From Daphnia pulex (taxonomy: Eukaryota > Arthropoda > Branchiopoda > Diplostraca > Daphniidae), in assembly GCF_021134715.1 (NCBI RefSeq), contig NC_060027.1:930001-994000 (forward strand): 64,000 nucleotides of DNA. The letters are read 5' to 3'. Positions 1 to 13,400 of the stretch are shown here, piece by piece (positions within the stretch are counted from its first letter, which is position 1; each line of letters starts with the position of its first letter). The notes beneath the pieces were generated by a model. The model did no database searches. It was not told the origin of the DNA and was given only the letters and a program-made list of their open reading frames with translations. The position numbers were made by a program, and so were the translations under genes.

Positions 1-83
1 TATGAGAGGGAGCAGACAACGACGATTTAAAAAAAAACTGAAATAAGGATCTGTACTAATTGTATCGATTTTTTTATGCGCAG

Positions 84-1059
84 CTATGGAATCGGCCATC
101 AAACTAATCCAAGTCTACGAGGCCAACTATCCCGAATATCTCCACCGTGTGTTTGTCATCAACGGTACGATTCAATATCAATCATTTTTAATCCGTTTTT
201 AAATATTTTGACGATATTGCAAACAGCACCGACAATATTTGCCATTGGGTTTTCCATGATCAAACCGTTTTTGAACGAGAGGACGAGGAACAAGATTCAA
301 ATATTCAATCACGATATCAAACAATGGAAAGCGGCACTTCTGACGGAAATTGATGCTGAAGAGTTACCTGCTTGTTACGGTGGGAAAAAGACCGATCCCG
401 ATGGAAATCCAAACTGCGCTACATTGGCAAGTCCAGTTTCATAACTTATAAAATTTCATACATTCAACTATAAAATTTGCCTTTTAAATGAAACGCAGGT
501 TAACATGGGCGGAGTAGTTCCAAAATCTTATTATTTCAGTGGCAAATCTGACACGACCAATAAGACGCCGTTGACGGTTGCCAACGGATCCAAGGAGCAT
601 TTGGAATTCCAAGTGAAAAGAGCTGGCGACGTCCTCAAGTAAATTATATATTTCATTTGGTTCAATTAATTCCATAGAGAACAGCGACCTCATCTGATTT
701 CCTCAATTTAAAAATTCCAGATGGGATTTCCATACAGAAGAAGGCGACATTGCATTTGCTTTGTATAAGAAACAAGACGGTGAATTGATCCCGATCGTTC
801 ATTTCGATCGAGTTGATTGCGACATGTCGACCGAAGAAGGGGAACTCCAATGTGATGACACCGGTGTCTGTAAGTATTAACTGTAAGCATCAGCTGTTCT
901 ATTATTATCATCTTTCGCATCGATTTCTTTGATTTGTTTTTAGATGTTGTCGAGTTTGACAATAATTTCAGTTACCTCCGCTCAAAGAAGATTTGGTACT
1001 CGATCAAAGTGGAATCGGCTACGGCTAGGGTGAACGGCACCGACTTGGATAGCCCGTGA
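84..1059 (+). CDS. SEC14-like protein (copy A), 3' part only; CRAL-TRIO end plus GOLD domain
   Basis: Readable exons are 84-164, 227-426, 499-638, 721-869 and 944-1059 (TGA); earlier exons lie left of the window. The protein belongs to the SEC14L2 (tocopherol-associated, supernatant protein factor) type, cytosolic lipid-transfer proteins with a CRAL-TRIO pocket followed by a GOLD beta-sandwich. Seen here are the end of CRAL-TRIO (KLIQVYEANYPEYLHRVFVI), the PKSYYFSGK stretch and the terminal GOLD strands ending DLDSP. Exon lengths 81-200-140-149 are the same as in the complete copies C, D and F. The intron after 426 begins with GC (TTG|GCAAGT), not GT. A canonical AATAAA follows at 1062-1067, almost overlapping the stop. 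Family assignment is firm; the lipid ligand is unknown. Confidence 0.88.
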
Positions 1060-1625
1060 CTAATAAATCTGTAAAAAAAAAATTTCTGTCAAGAATTTAA
1101 ATGCTCAAATTGTTATAGCCCGAAGAATTAAGACAATTAGTTCTTTGTTTTTCAATAATGTCGGACGGGAAATAAATTGTGTGGGGGGTTTAAAAAAAAG
1201 TATCGTGAATATGTTTGGCGGTCATTTTTTCAATATAAAAAATGGGAAAGGTAAATAATCCTTCAAGAAAAAAAAAACAGACACAAGGTTATCGAAGATA
1301 CAACGGATAATACAATTTATAATCTTCTTTCGATAGCTTTATGACGTTTTCCCGACCAGAGGCGGAATGGGAGGAGGCTGGTCTCGCTGTCACATCAGGT
1401 CGGACAAAAGTCGTGAATAAACCAGTCGGACATATTTGTTATTTCAGACTCACCAGACGAAGGAGTACGTCTAATCTAATCTCGACTAGAAGGCTAAACA
1501 TCGCACACGCTTACGTATCGTTGATGATAGAAAATAAATAAAAAAACATGGACTAAGTGTGCAAGTTTAAAAAAAGGTTCCTTTATTCACCTTTTAATCA
1601 GTCACGGCTGTGTCCCACTCACGAG
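1060..1625. other. Spacer between SEC14-like copies A and B
   Basis: This AT-rich stretch of about 570 bp holds the 3' end of copy A and presumably the promoter and leader of copy B. No coding exon was recognised. GATA-type motifs (ggttatcg, ggataata) occur near 1286-1310. A short reading frame at 1341-1541 resembles nothing I know. Confidence 0.5.
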
Positions 1626-3988
1626 ATGGATCTCAATCAGTTCAGCGATAGCCAAAAAGCTATTTTGAAACAGGTACATGTTTTCCCATTTCAGGTTTCG
1701 ACATTTTTTCGACAAATTAACTTGATGTACGCAATACGGTCAATTATGGAGTATGCCAATAGGAAAACAGGTTCGTCTAGATTTCTAAATTTCAAAATCA
1801 AATCGAGGTCGAATTGATTCGTTACCCACTTAAGTGTTTTGATCGAGAAAAGATTCATTTAAGTAACTATTGCCAGAATTATTTTGAATCTCCTGGGGTG
1901 TGTTCTGCACAAGATTCCGATTTCTTTTCAATCGTTTCTTTTTTTTTTTTCGCTTTCTCCTCTGAAGTATTTTATTGCGTTATCAGATTAAGTAAAAAGA
2001 AGTCGTAAAAGTTTTCTAAAGGATTCGCTCGACCGGATCCGTTATTTACTAAGAGAAGAGAAAGGCGCGGCAAGTTCCATAAAATCGTCCATGCATCTCC
2101 GCCAGTTGATTAATAATTCATCCGCTGCAACTTTAATTTAAAAAGCTTTTAGATTTTGGTTACATTAAGAAAGAACTGCAGCTACAAACATTTTTGTATC
2201 CCCTTATAAACCAGACTATTATAGCGGGCACAATTTGTATGTACACAAACACAAACAAAAAATGATAACAGCTGAGCGAGAGAGTTAATCTTATTTACCT
2301 TGGCGACTTAGTCTCTGTTCCCACTTCGTTCAGAATCAGAATCTGCCATGTCACTGTTTGGCCACCATTAATCAAACATTTGCTAATGTTCTTTTTACTG
2401 GCAGTTTCGTGAGGCCGTTAAGGACTGTCAACTACCAGACTCGGACGACAGCTACCTTGTACGATGGCTCGTCGGTAATAATAATACATCGCTTGAAATC
2501 TTTCAATTTTCTCATTACAGTACTACCTTAATTGTAATCTATTTTTCTAGCTCGAGGCTTCGACATTCCCAAAGCGGAAAAAATGCTTCGTACCGTAAGT
2601 GAAAGCGATAGCTTAAAAATTGAAACTCACATTTGGTTTGACTAAGATAACTGATGATCTGATACCTCATAATTCACTGGCTTCTCGGACGACGACTAGA
2701 CGCTGGAATGGCGCCGCCAACACAGGATCGACCACATTCGAGAAGAATTCAATCCTCCTGAAGTGTTGAAAAAGTACTTCTCTGCCGGTCTGGTCGGCCG
2801 TGACAAACTCCACAATCCTAGTTAGAACGAATAAAATTTTTTAAAATTACAACTACAGCAGCTAAATCATATGAAAATTGAATTTGACAGTGTGGGTCGT
2901 TCGCTACGGAATGTCGGACATGAAGGGCATTCTGCGCTCGACAAGGAAGAAGGATTACGTCATGTACGTCGTTTACCTGGTGGAATCCAGCATCGCCAGA
3001 GTCAACGCCAATCTTGAAAAATACAAGCGCAATGCCGACGCCGTTGTGCAATCCACCATCATTTTCGACATGGAAGGTTTTTCCATGCAACACGTCACCA
3101 ACAAGCAAGGTCAGTTTCACCTGGATCATTACAATCAATTTTGAAAAATCCTGATTCCATTTTCTGTGTAGCCATGGACTCTGCCGTTAAAATCATTCAA
3201 GTTTACGAGGCCAATTATCCGGAACTTCTCTACCGTGTTTTCATCGTCAATGGTATAACTTTGTCGTTCGTGTTGCATAACCAGTTAACTGCTAACCCGT
3301 TAACGAACATTTTCCTGCAGCTCCGAAAATCTTTTCCATCCTCTTCAACATGATCAAACCGTTTCTGCATGAACGAACCAGGAGCAAAATTCAAATCTTC
3401 AGTCACGATGCTAAACAGTGGAAGGCTGCCATTTTGGCTGACGTGATTGCGGAAGAGTTGCCCGTCTCCTACGGAGGCACTCTGACCGATCCCGATGGAA
3501 ATCCCAACTGCATCACGATGGTCAACATGGGCGGCGAAGTACCAAAGTCCTACTACTTTAGCGGCAAACCAGACACGGCCAATAAGAAATCGCTGAGCAT
3601 TTCGAGCGGGAGCAAAGAACATTTGGAATTCAAAGTCGACCAAGTTGGCGCCATCCTCAAGTGGGATTTCCATTCGGAAGATAGTGACATCGCTTTCGCC
3701 GTGTATCGCAAACAAGGCGGCGAATTGATCCCGGTGGTCCCGCACGAACGGGTCGATTGCGACATGGCGGCCGAAGAAGGAGAAATCCACTGCGAAGAAA
3801 CGGGTGTCTGTAAGTTGTTGTCATCATCAATTTAGTTGTCCCGATTCTCTTGTAATCGATTTCTTCTCTCTTGTGTAGATGTGGTCGAGTTCGACAACCA
3901 TTACAGTTACCTCCGATCGAAGAAGGTCTGGTACTCCATTTCGGTTGAATCCGCCTCGGCCAGGAACTTGACGACCATCGACTTGTGA
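1626..3988 (+). CDS. SEC14-like protein (copy B), CRAL-TRIO and GOLD domains
   Basis: Exons 1626-1673, 2405-2474, 2551-2594, 2700-2820, 2891-3109, 3172-3252, 3321-3809 and 3879-3988 give 393 residues. The start MDLNQFSDSQKAILKQ matches the paralogues. Order of domains: CRAL-TRIO N-terminal helices (about residues 12-55, with DCQLPDSDDSYLVRWL), the CRAL-TRIO lipid pocket (about 75-245, with FDMEGFSMQHVTN), then GOLD (about 275-390). SEC14L2-type proteins bind hydrophobic ligands such as tocopherol, squalene or phosphoinositides in the cytosol; the ligand here is not known. The seventh exon (489 nt) equals the sum of three exons (200+140+149) in all other copies, so two adjacent introns are absent while the last intron remains. 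AATAAA lies at 4089-4094. The codon usage looks more GC-rich than in copies C-F. Confidence 0.92.
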
Positions 3989-5212
3989 ACCCTGGAAAAT
4001 TTGAATGGCTACAAAACGGGGGGGTTAAATTTAGTCCATTTTTCTTTTTTTAAAGACAATTAATTTTATATTTCCATATTCTGGGGCAAATAAAACCATA
4101 GAAATAAAAAGAAATGGGGGGACTTGTCGTATCGAAGGGAAATGTCTACATTATCTTCAAAATAGTGTTCAGTCGAAATAAAGAAGAAGAGAAAACAGAC
4201 GATGTTGAAAAAACATGCGAAATATGATCATTTTTCTACTTTACTAGAAACTGAAAATTAAAAAAAGAGCTGTTGATTGTGGTCCAGTGACAGAAACACA
4301 TTTGTGTTGAGGGGGGGGGGGGGTAGGTACCAGAAAAAATGAAAATACAAACATCACACACGAGTATAATAACGTCTTACACGAAATCTTCTGCTTTTTT
4401 TTTTGTTAAAAAAAAAAGAAAATGTTTTTGAAAATAAACAAACACGTTATCAATAAGTAATCGGGATTTAAAAAAAAGACGTCGCCGATTTCTTCTTCTA
4501 CTTTTATAATTTATGCACATTTACGGAAAAGAAAATTTTTGTTTGCGGCAATTACTTATTGAAATCTTATTTGAGTGGCGCCGTCCGGATTCGGACTTTG
4601 CAATGAAAAGTAGATTTTTGTTCGTTCTTTCATTTTGAGAGAGAGAGAGAGTTTATAAAAAAAAAATGGAGGGGATGGTAAGTTTAGTCATGTCAGTTTA
4701 ATGTGTGGCGAAATTTCTTGTTTTTGCGTAATAGGGAGAGGACAAAATTTTTTTTTTTACGTTTTGTAGTTTTCACTTGAATCGAAAGACACGCGTCGGT
4801 CCGGCGGCTGGGCTTTTGACTAGGAGTCCGCGATATCCCCAAACAAATAATTATTTTTTTTTTTTTTTTAAATTCCAGAAAACAACTCCTCCCTTTCTCT
4901 AATCTTTTATGGATGTACACACCTCTCTTTCTAAAAAAAAAAAAAATTGAAAGCTCGGTCGTTCATCCGTGCCGGAATTGTTTTGTTTTTTTCTCAAAGC
5001 AAACGGAAAAAAAAAAAAATTCCGGCACTAGCCGAAATGAAAATCGCCGGTTAGTTTTCTCTCGCCTACGTATTGTAACACGCACACACACAACAGGGAT
5101 ATTATTTTTGAAGGGGATGCAGATGCTATGTAACCTAAATATTCATAACTAATCAAGATGTGTATAATATAATATAGTATCTTTAGAGTCTTTTTTTGTT
5201 TGTTTTGCTTAT
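3989..5212. other. Convergent spacer between SEC14-like copy B and SPPL3
   Basis: This is 3' flanking sequence for both genes. It holds a 13-G run at 4311-4323, a (GA)n tract near 4638-4650 and many A/T homopolymers. No exon or RNA gene was recognised. The left part carries the poly(A) signal of copy B; the right part is probably SPPL3 3' UTR. Confidence 0.5.
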
Positions 5213-7451
5213 CTAGACATGCAGCTGCTTGGGTTGCGGAGGCGCAATAAACGGTTCGTCCCACATCCGCCTCAAATCACCCTGGATTTAAAAAAAAATA
5301 ATAAAATGTAATTTAATCTTATTTTTTAAGTGAAGTTCTTTCGTACCTTGAGATAAGCCATGACGAGGAGCGGCAGTAGCGTGAATGGCACCAGGTACAA
5401 CAACGCGGGCTGGGCGGCTTTGAAGAACTCGGACGAAACGGTGGCTGTCAGCAATCCGAGGAAGTAGCCAATCAGCGAGCAATGGAAGTACGTGATTCGG
5501 TTGAAGTGGTTTGGCGGGGGGACTCCCGTCTCGGCCGAGTGGAGCAATTGCGACTTCTTGTACGCGTCGTAGCGTAGAACGAAGCACAGGAGCAAGCCGG
5601 GCATGACGATGTCGCCCAGGCCCAGCATCGAAAAGTGGCCGACGTTATGCATGCTGGGGAAGACGAGTTTGCCGGGCAGCGAAAGTTTCGGGGCGTCTCG
5701 GGCCATCCCAGAAGCAAAGTGGAACTTCTTGGCCATGACACCGACGGGATTGTCGGCCGGCCGGGTGGCCACTTTGACCATAACGTTGGCGTTGAAAATG
5801 TACGAGGAGAAAAAGACCCAGAAAACGTCGTAGACGAGGAGGCCAGTCAGCAAGAGCGTCGACACTTTGAGGCTGGGCAATCGGACGAAAGCGATGAACG
5901 CCACACACAAACCCATTCCCATGGCTGGAAGGCAAGAGAGAGAGAAAACAAACCGTAAGGAAATGAATGATTGCAATAAAAAAACGAATGTCCGTGAGAG
6001 AGAGAAATCGCCTTCGTTTCATACCGTCCATCAAGAGCCAATGGCCGGTGAGAATCCAAACGCAGACAATAGTCAGGGCCATGCTGAAGGAAAGTAGCTC
6101 GGCCCCAGTGAAACGGCCGCAGATGCCAAATGAGATTTTACTGCAACCCCAAAAAAAGAAAGAAAAAAAAAGAAATTCATCTTTAAAAGTTACGACAAAT
6201 CAGAATGTTTTGATTTGGCACCACATACTTTGTTCCAGAAGTGCACGGTCGGCTGAGATACTGACACATGGGAAGTAATAGGAATGCCAGAGCTACCGTG
6301 GCGATAACTGCGTAATAAAAATGAGATTAGAAACAATGTATAAAAAGAGAAAATAACGACTGTTGGCGACCAGCCCGCAGTCTTGCTCATTTTATCGATC
6401 CAGGGAGAAAAGAGAAAGAGAAAAAAGAAGGGGAGACTCACTGGCCGTGCAGACGGCGAAGAGGAGCTGCATCGAGTCGAAGAAGAAGAACATGACGAGC
6501 AGGGAAACGGAAGCGCCCAGCGGCAGGCAGAGCGCTTGCATGGTATCCAACGTCTGGACATCTGAGCGAAAGAATAACAACGTCAGTGAATCAAGGCGGT
6601 TGCTGCTTGAATATTTACAGCTATAAATACTGGGTTCTGATGGGACCGACGGCGTCGTGATGCCCGTCAAAGTGGCCCGTTCCTTGTCCTTTTCCAACTG
6701 TTTGGTTTGAGCTTCTTGTTCCAGATTCAGCGATCTGAAATCAATAAGAGACAAAAACACCCAAATTAAACATTCACGCCACTGCGGTGGAGAGGCTTTT
6801 CAAAGTTCAAACATTGGCGTTGAAATATTCAAAAACAGGTTAGAGACGGCATACCTGAAACTCCCGTAGACGATGAGCAAGATGGAAATGAGGAAAGTGG
6901 AAACTCGTGACGAATCGACGATCGAGTACGCCCTGCCAAGTAGAAAAGAAAAAAAGGTTAAAACAATTAGAAAAGGGAGAACTTAATCGTCAGGATATAC
7001 ATAATGGGCGCATTGACATTTCCTGGAGAAAACGGAAGAAAGGGATATCCAGTTTTCACCCGGAAGCGCAAACAAAACAAAACAAAAACAACAAAAGCAT
7101 TTCCCCCTTCGTCAGTGAGCTGCGGGTTGTGTTGGTAATGGAGCCCCCGTCACGACATTTAAAATCCAGGCCAGCTCGAGATATATAGCCGCCAGCGGGT
7201 TTGAAAGCAAAACCTGTTTTCCTCGCTATTGAGGACTTTGCTGGGCGCATTGTGCTGCATGCAAAACAACTGCTGGGCTGACCTACTGGTACACTGACGT
7301 AAATATCCTCGAGGGGGGGACCACGTTCGTTTTACAAAGGACTTTTTCTCCGAGTAATTAACACACAATGTGAAATGATTGGAGAGAAAATCAAAATAAT
7401 TTACCACTGGTACTCGGCGGGCGAGACTGAGGCAGGTAGACCAGGCTTCAT
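5213..7451 (-). CDS. SPPL3: Signal peptide peptidase-like 3 (SPPL3), intramembrane aspartyl protease
   Basis: Minus-strand exons in order 7451-7405, 6932-6855, 6734-6619, 6561-6442, 6307-6229, 6140-6025, 5924-5347 and 5281-5213 give 400 residues. SPPL3 is a multipass Golgi presenilin-family protease that cuts type II membrane proteins such as glycosyltransferases. Visible signatures are the YD catalytic motif (YDVFWVFF, Asp about 218), the second catalytic motif GLGD (Asp about 290) and the QPALLYLVP motif near the end. Further SPPL3-specific strings are [37 protein letters not shown] and a C-terminus [12 protein letters not shown]. The ATG at 7451 is chosen because an in-frame stop lies upstream and its exon splices in phase to the WAYS exon. 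It is convergent with SEC14-like copy B. The length matches the animal family (about 385-400), and no defect was seen. Confidence 0.96.
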
Positions 7452-10400
7452 CTTTGCAGCAGTGTGGGGTTGTGTGTGACTTGATTTTCAGATGATGTTT
7501 GTAGGGGGGAGAAATAGACACAAACACAAATAAAAACAGATTCACAGGAGGATAACCACGAGTGGCAAAGTTCACTGGCACATAATAATCAGCGAATGAA
7601 GATCCAGAGTTGATGCTGCTCCTTTGGCATGAGGCAAGGGTGGGTAGGACAGATCCTGACTGGTGGATGGCAGAAAAGCAACTGGCAATCTATTGGAGCC
7701 CAGGTTGTTGTCTTTCTGTTGCAATGAGAACAGAGGAGAAAACTGAATAAGTAACATGTCCCACAGCACAAGAAGTGAATAGAAACCCCTAGTTTCTCAC
7801 TGCCTTCCTCCCTTTTATTTCTGCAAGCCAAGCTAAGAATCTAAAAATGCTGAAAAGTGAACCAGTGGGCTGCGACTGGTTAAGGAAAGTGGGTTAAAAC
7901 GTCCCCCAGTAAAAGCTACTTTCTCCTCGCTCTTTCTCTCTACACCAGTTGGGTACACCTCTCCCATTTTGGGCTTGACACACTCCACAAAACAAGAAAT
8001 TGCTCGTTCATCTTCAAAAAAATTATTCAGCTTCTTCGTTGGGTATAAACTGTGGTGGAGAGTCAACAACAACACCCAGGAGTGCGAACAAAAGGGCTGG
8101 TTAGTTGTTTTTGGTGGAATAATAATAATAATAGTCATCAAGTGACACAATGACTCACCCTTGAGCCTAGTGGCGTGCTTCGGAAATCCTTTGAGGATCA
8201 TCAATTTGTCAATGCTCTTGACCGAGTGTTTGTTTTGTTACATTCCGCTGGAACTGTTGTTGTTATACAACCTGCAGAACAGAAGAGAGAGGACTCGACT
8301 TGGTCGCTTCTGTGTCAAACATGAACGACGAAATGACAAGCAGACGCTTTGGTCTCGTCAAAAATGCGTCAACAAATTTATCGTAACGATGGGCAAGAAA
8401 TAAACCATCAAGACTTTAATGCTATTACTCGCCACAGAGTTCTTTTCTAACGAGAAATGCTCTATCTAATCATGGCAAAAGACACACGACGAAGCCATCA
8501 AAGAGAAGTGAGCAGAGGTCTATTATGTGTGTGTGTGGGTGAATGTAAAAGTAACGGCCATTGCCGATAGGTGGCCACCAATCTATTTTGGCCTGGTGCC
8601 CCACTTTTAATTTCTGAACAAACAACAAACAACAACAATAAAATAAAAAAAAAGAAAACAACCCAAACACGTTCTCTGTCGTGCTCAAAAACAAAGGAGT
8701 CACGATGAGTTCATCGTGCATTGCCACCACGACATTCTGTGCATAATGCGAGATCTCGAGTCCTCCATTTTATATTAGCGTTGCGGCGAAAGGTTATAAC
8801 GGGATAACGAGCTGGGGCGGCGCTCTCGTGACACGACAGATTTCTCTTTTTTTCCATCGAATTTACAACATCGAAATAAGTCAATGTCTTTTTCAGTTTT
8901 TCTAATTTCTCACTCAGTGGCGCAAAACTGTCGTCGTCGTTCCCTCCACCGTGAAATATCAAAAGTAAAGAGACAAACCGGTCGACTTTGACACCAATTT
9001 CCCCTTGAAAAATTGGGCTAGAACCTCGTTTTTCCATATCGTAACATTTGGCTGGGCAGACTTTCTCCAGAACGTGGCCAGCCGAGCGTGGAATCGAATG
9101 ATATTATACATTTTACAAGTCGTCAAATAAATCACAATTTTTACAAACAAAGAAAATCGATTGGCAAATATGCGTGTATTGAGTGTTCGACCGAATGGCG
9201 CGCGGGAGATATAGTGGAGGACAAAATTATTTTTTAAAAAAAGAAGAGGAAATGTCAATATAATGTGCACAGGTTTTTGTTTTTGTTTGTTTTTGACAAA
9301 AACTTAAAATTCAATCCGTCAGTTGATTATTTGTTGGGTGTGATAAATATATACGAAAGCAACAGCGAATGAATACATAATTTCCGTTTCCCCCTTCCCA
9401 TATTGTTGTTGTTGATGTTTGAAGGATTACGTGGGAAAAGGTGGGCGGTGTAATTACTAACTAAACATAACTTGTTCGATCGAGGAATTTTTCTGGTTTT
9501 GGTTGGATAATAATACACACATACAAACAAACAATCAGACACACGTTATTTGTTGTTGTTTTTTTTTAGTTGTTGTTGTTTCGAGATGCTAAACGGGGGC
9601 GCAGAGTGGTGCTAAAAATTGACAATTTGTTATACACACATCACACACAAAAAAACACGCGCGATATTTGAAACGGCTCAATGAGGAGAAGCCCGAGAAA
9701 TATTGGGAAAATTCGAAAGAAAAAAAATTAAAAAACAAAACGAAAAAACAGGGAAGAATAATAATATTCCTCCCCTCCTTTGATATCGATTCGAATTTCT
9801 CAATAATAATCCATAATAATGAAAAAAAAAAAACAACAATTTTTCTTCTGGTGGGTGGGGCGATAAAAAGCATCGTATGGAGGAGGAGTTAATAATAGCA
9901 CACAACGTATTACAAAGGTTTTTTAATCTCAGAACAAAAAGGGAGAAAGAAATGCATTGGGGGGGGGGGAATATTTATGTATAAAAGGGATGGACCAGCG
10001 TGCATTGTGTGTGTAGGAATTATCCATCGTTACATAAGAAGAAAAACAAAAAAACTAGAAAAAAAAAAAGATTTCAGGCTATAGCTGCTTTTGTTTGAGA
10101 GAGGGTTACAAATACATTGGTGGTGGTGGTACACAGGCGTGAGGGTAGATAAAAATGGCGCGTAATTTCAAAAAAACAAAAACAAAAAAGAGAAGTTTTA
10201 CATGTTTGACTAGAAACTTTGTTTTCCCCCTCCCGAAATTCAAATTCCAAATTATTTCATTTTTTTTGTGGTTTTCAAATGATTCTTTTCTCTTTCTCCG
10301 TCACGAAACGATAGCCGTTAAGCGTGATTTCCTACTCACGCACGTAACACGACACGCGTTGTTAGTCTGTTGAACTCTGCCAGTGGGAGGACGAAGAGAT

Positions 10401-10456
10401 TTCCGTTGTTATTTTCATTCAACAAAATTCGATTTTGTTTAAAAAAAAAAAAAAAA
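7452..10456. other. Noncoding stretch upstream of SPPL3 and downstream of TMEM132
   Basis: About 3 kb between the SPPL3 start codon and the TMEM132 stop, both genes on the minus strand. It must hold the SPPL3 promoter and 5' UTR and the TMEM132 3' UTR. It is rich in homopolymers (G run near 9960-9969, A/T runs), (GT)n and TTG/CAA repeats. The small open frames are low-complexity and show no recognisable domain. A short unseen upstream exon of SPPL3 5' UTR is possible. Confidence 0.45.
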
Positions 10457-13400
10457 TCAAGTGCTCGTTTCTTTGAGTATTCCCAAATAAGAGATGATCC
10501 GGTCGTAGTCGACGTCCAGTGCGGATGCGGCCGACGGATGAGATTCAACGGATTCACCGCCGACGGCCGAGAGTTCGGCGTCGTCCTCGACCTCGACGGA
10601 TGTCGTCGCCAACGCCGTGGGGGAGAAACGCGGATTCTCAATGATGTTGGCTTGTTTGATATCCGGGCTTCCGTGACGCAGGAACGTGGCCACGTTGTAC
10701 TCGCTGTCCGTCTTCTTGTCGATGCCACTCAGATCCAATTTCAAATTCTTTTTGGCGTTGGGAAAAGCGTCGGGGACGTGACAGCCGAGATCTTGAATTT
10801 CTTCTTCCTCCTCTTCTTCTTCCGCATCGGAGGAATCCATGAGGATGGATGGATTCGAATTGAAATCACGAGGAACGGCCTCGCCGGCCATGAGCCAGGA
10901 GCGGGCGTAGCGTCGAGTGTCTTGTTCGCTGGCGCGTCTGGCCGCCCGTCGATTGTTGCTCGGCCGACGGACAACGTCGGCCAAGAGGAGCGGCTCCTCG
11001 GCAGCGGCCAGCTGATTAGTGATGATCCGCAGTGCCCCAGGATGATGATGTAGCAGCTCCTGTTGTTGTTGACTCGAATTGCTGGCCTTGGTGAAAGTCT
11101 TTGAATCGACCGAGCCGGGCCAGCTGTTTGGATGATGGGCGTCGTGATCGATATCGTCGTCATCATCATCGGCCGCGTCTTTTAACGGCTCAAAGCAAAG
11201 CTGGGCTTTATAAGAGAGCCGGCCTCCATCTTGACCGCTGGGTCTGCCAACAATCCGGACGCTCACCTCCGATCCAGTGTAGGAGATGCCGCTCAATCGA
11301 TTGGCGCTGACATCGGCGCCCGTCGCCGTCGCGTTGGACGAAACGGGTCTTGCTCCGGCTCCCGTCGCCGATAATGGCCTCGGTTGTCGCCGGGGGACTT
11401 CAGGGTCCAGTGTCGAGCGGCCGAGCCAAATCCATCCCTTGTCCGTCCCTTCTTCCTCGTCTTCATTTTCCTCTCCAGCAATTCCTCGGCCTCTCTGCTC
11501 GTCACTACCTCCTCCTCCGCCCCCTTTGGGGTTCATCTTCTTGAGTCGGTTCCAAAGGGACGGCCACGGATCGATCGTCGTCGTCGTCGGCGCTTGGCGA
11601 TCGATGTGCTGCTGGTCGCTGTCGTCCGTCGGGATCAGACCTTTGCGAGCCCTCGAAGCGTAAACGATACACGTCCCGACAAAAACGACAATGGCGGCGC
11701 AGAAAATGGCTAATAGGACGTACATGCCAATCTCCAGTGGGCCCATGTGCTGGAAGCTCGACGATGAGAAACTGCCGAACCCGCCGGGGTAGTGCGACGG
11801 ATAGGCCGGATGCTGATGCAACTCCCGTCCGGCATTGGACATCATCACCGCGTTACTGTCGTCTTTTAGCGACAGTTGATTCTCATTGACACCGAATTCG
11901 ATCGATCCCGGCTTGGAAAATGTCAGCTGGCCTTGATTGGGTTGAGCTAAGCGGCCGGTTGCCGCCGACGTCGCTGCTGCAGAGGCCATTTTCCCTCCTC
12001 CGCCTCCTCCGTTTCGTCTTGAATCGCCAATGATTTGATTGCCGTTGCCATGACCACCTTGAGGTAACGTGTAAAGCTGACCGCTGGATTCGGTCCGTGC
12101 GTCATTCTGGACGCTGGTGGCTGGATGCCCCGTCAGCGCTAGTTGAATCACGACCATTGTCGTCGCTAACGGATGGGCGGGTCCTTGGCGATGAGAATGA
12201 CTTGCATCGCCTATTCCGTCGCCGCCTATTCCGCCTATTCCGACTGTTTGGCTGGTCGTGCAAGCCGACGAGAAAGTCACCGACAAAGTGGCGCGTCCCT
12301 CGCCCAGAGCCAAGACCCTGGGAATGTTGGCGCGGGCAGGTGACGTCAGCGCCAAAATGGACGTGTTGTGAGATTCGACCACCAAGTTATAATGGGAGCG
12401 GTCAGTCAACCGCAGCGGCGAGGCGCTCCCGTCGCTAAAGTGCACCGTCAGATCCAAAATGGCCTCCTGGTAACGCGAGTGCAGACGGTCGCTGGCCTCC
12501 ACTTGGGCCACGAAACAAGAGTCCAGGTCGGGATCGGGCGACAGGCTCAGCGAGAGGCCGGCGATGAGCCGCACCGACAGGCTCGACACGTCCACCTTGT
12601 CGGCCAGGACGCGCAGCTCCCGGGCGGCGATCACGTGGCCCGACATGGGCGACAGGACCTGGACCTCCGTTTTGCCCGGCTTGAGTCCCTCGATGAAGCC
12701 GCTCGTCATCTTGAGCGAGGCCACTCGAGGATCGGCCACGCGCATCACTTTGCGCACCAAATCCGTGATGAGCAGATACGTTTTGCGCGATATCAGATAG
12801 GAAACGCGGCCGGAATCGTGATCCTCGGCGTAGAAACGGGCGAAAACCTATGACAATGGAAATGTAAGGAAATTGACGGTCAAACGATGTGAATAAATGA
12901 TTCATGAATCAAAGCGGACCTCGAAGGAAGATTGCTGATAGCGTAATCGGCACTGGTTGGCGGATGCGCCGCTGGCGGCGCTAGTCGCCATGACTTTCCA
13001 TCCGCTGATTTGATTGAGTTTGACATCGTCCAATTGAATGTCCAGCGGCATTTCAGGCACCCAGACCGTCAACGAGCTCGTGCTTTCCACATTACCATAA
13101 CGCGCCACCAGGGTGGCGTTGGTCGAGCCGCGAACCTCCGACCCGTCCAGGTAGACGGACGTGCATGACGACGACACCTTAAGAAAAAGAAAAAAATCAG
13201 AAACAGCCGGAGAGAAATCACTTCAAGTTTGAAAAATGTCGGTGTAGTACCTTGAGGACACTTTCGTCGGCGGAAGAGCACGTCGCCTGTAAAGTCACGT
13301 CGGCCACTTTACCGGCCTGCGTCACCATAAAGACACGGAGCGGCTCCGAGACTTGCCGTGAAGTCAAAATGGCCGTGTTGACCAAATCCCGGCGCTGAGA

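Noticed and set aside
5603-5958. Plus-strand open frames of 76-107 codons
   Set aside because: They are antisense shadows of the large SPPL3 exon.
7056-9905. Numerous minus-strand open frames of 60-140 codons upstream of SPPL3
   Set aside because: They are F/L/S-rich translations of A/G-rich plus-strand low-complexity DNA with no conserved motif.
10370-11053. A 227-codon open frame on the plus strand
   Set aside because: It is antisense to the TMEM132 cytoplasmic tail, low in complexity and has no domain.
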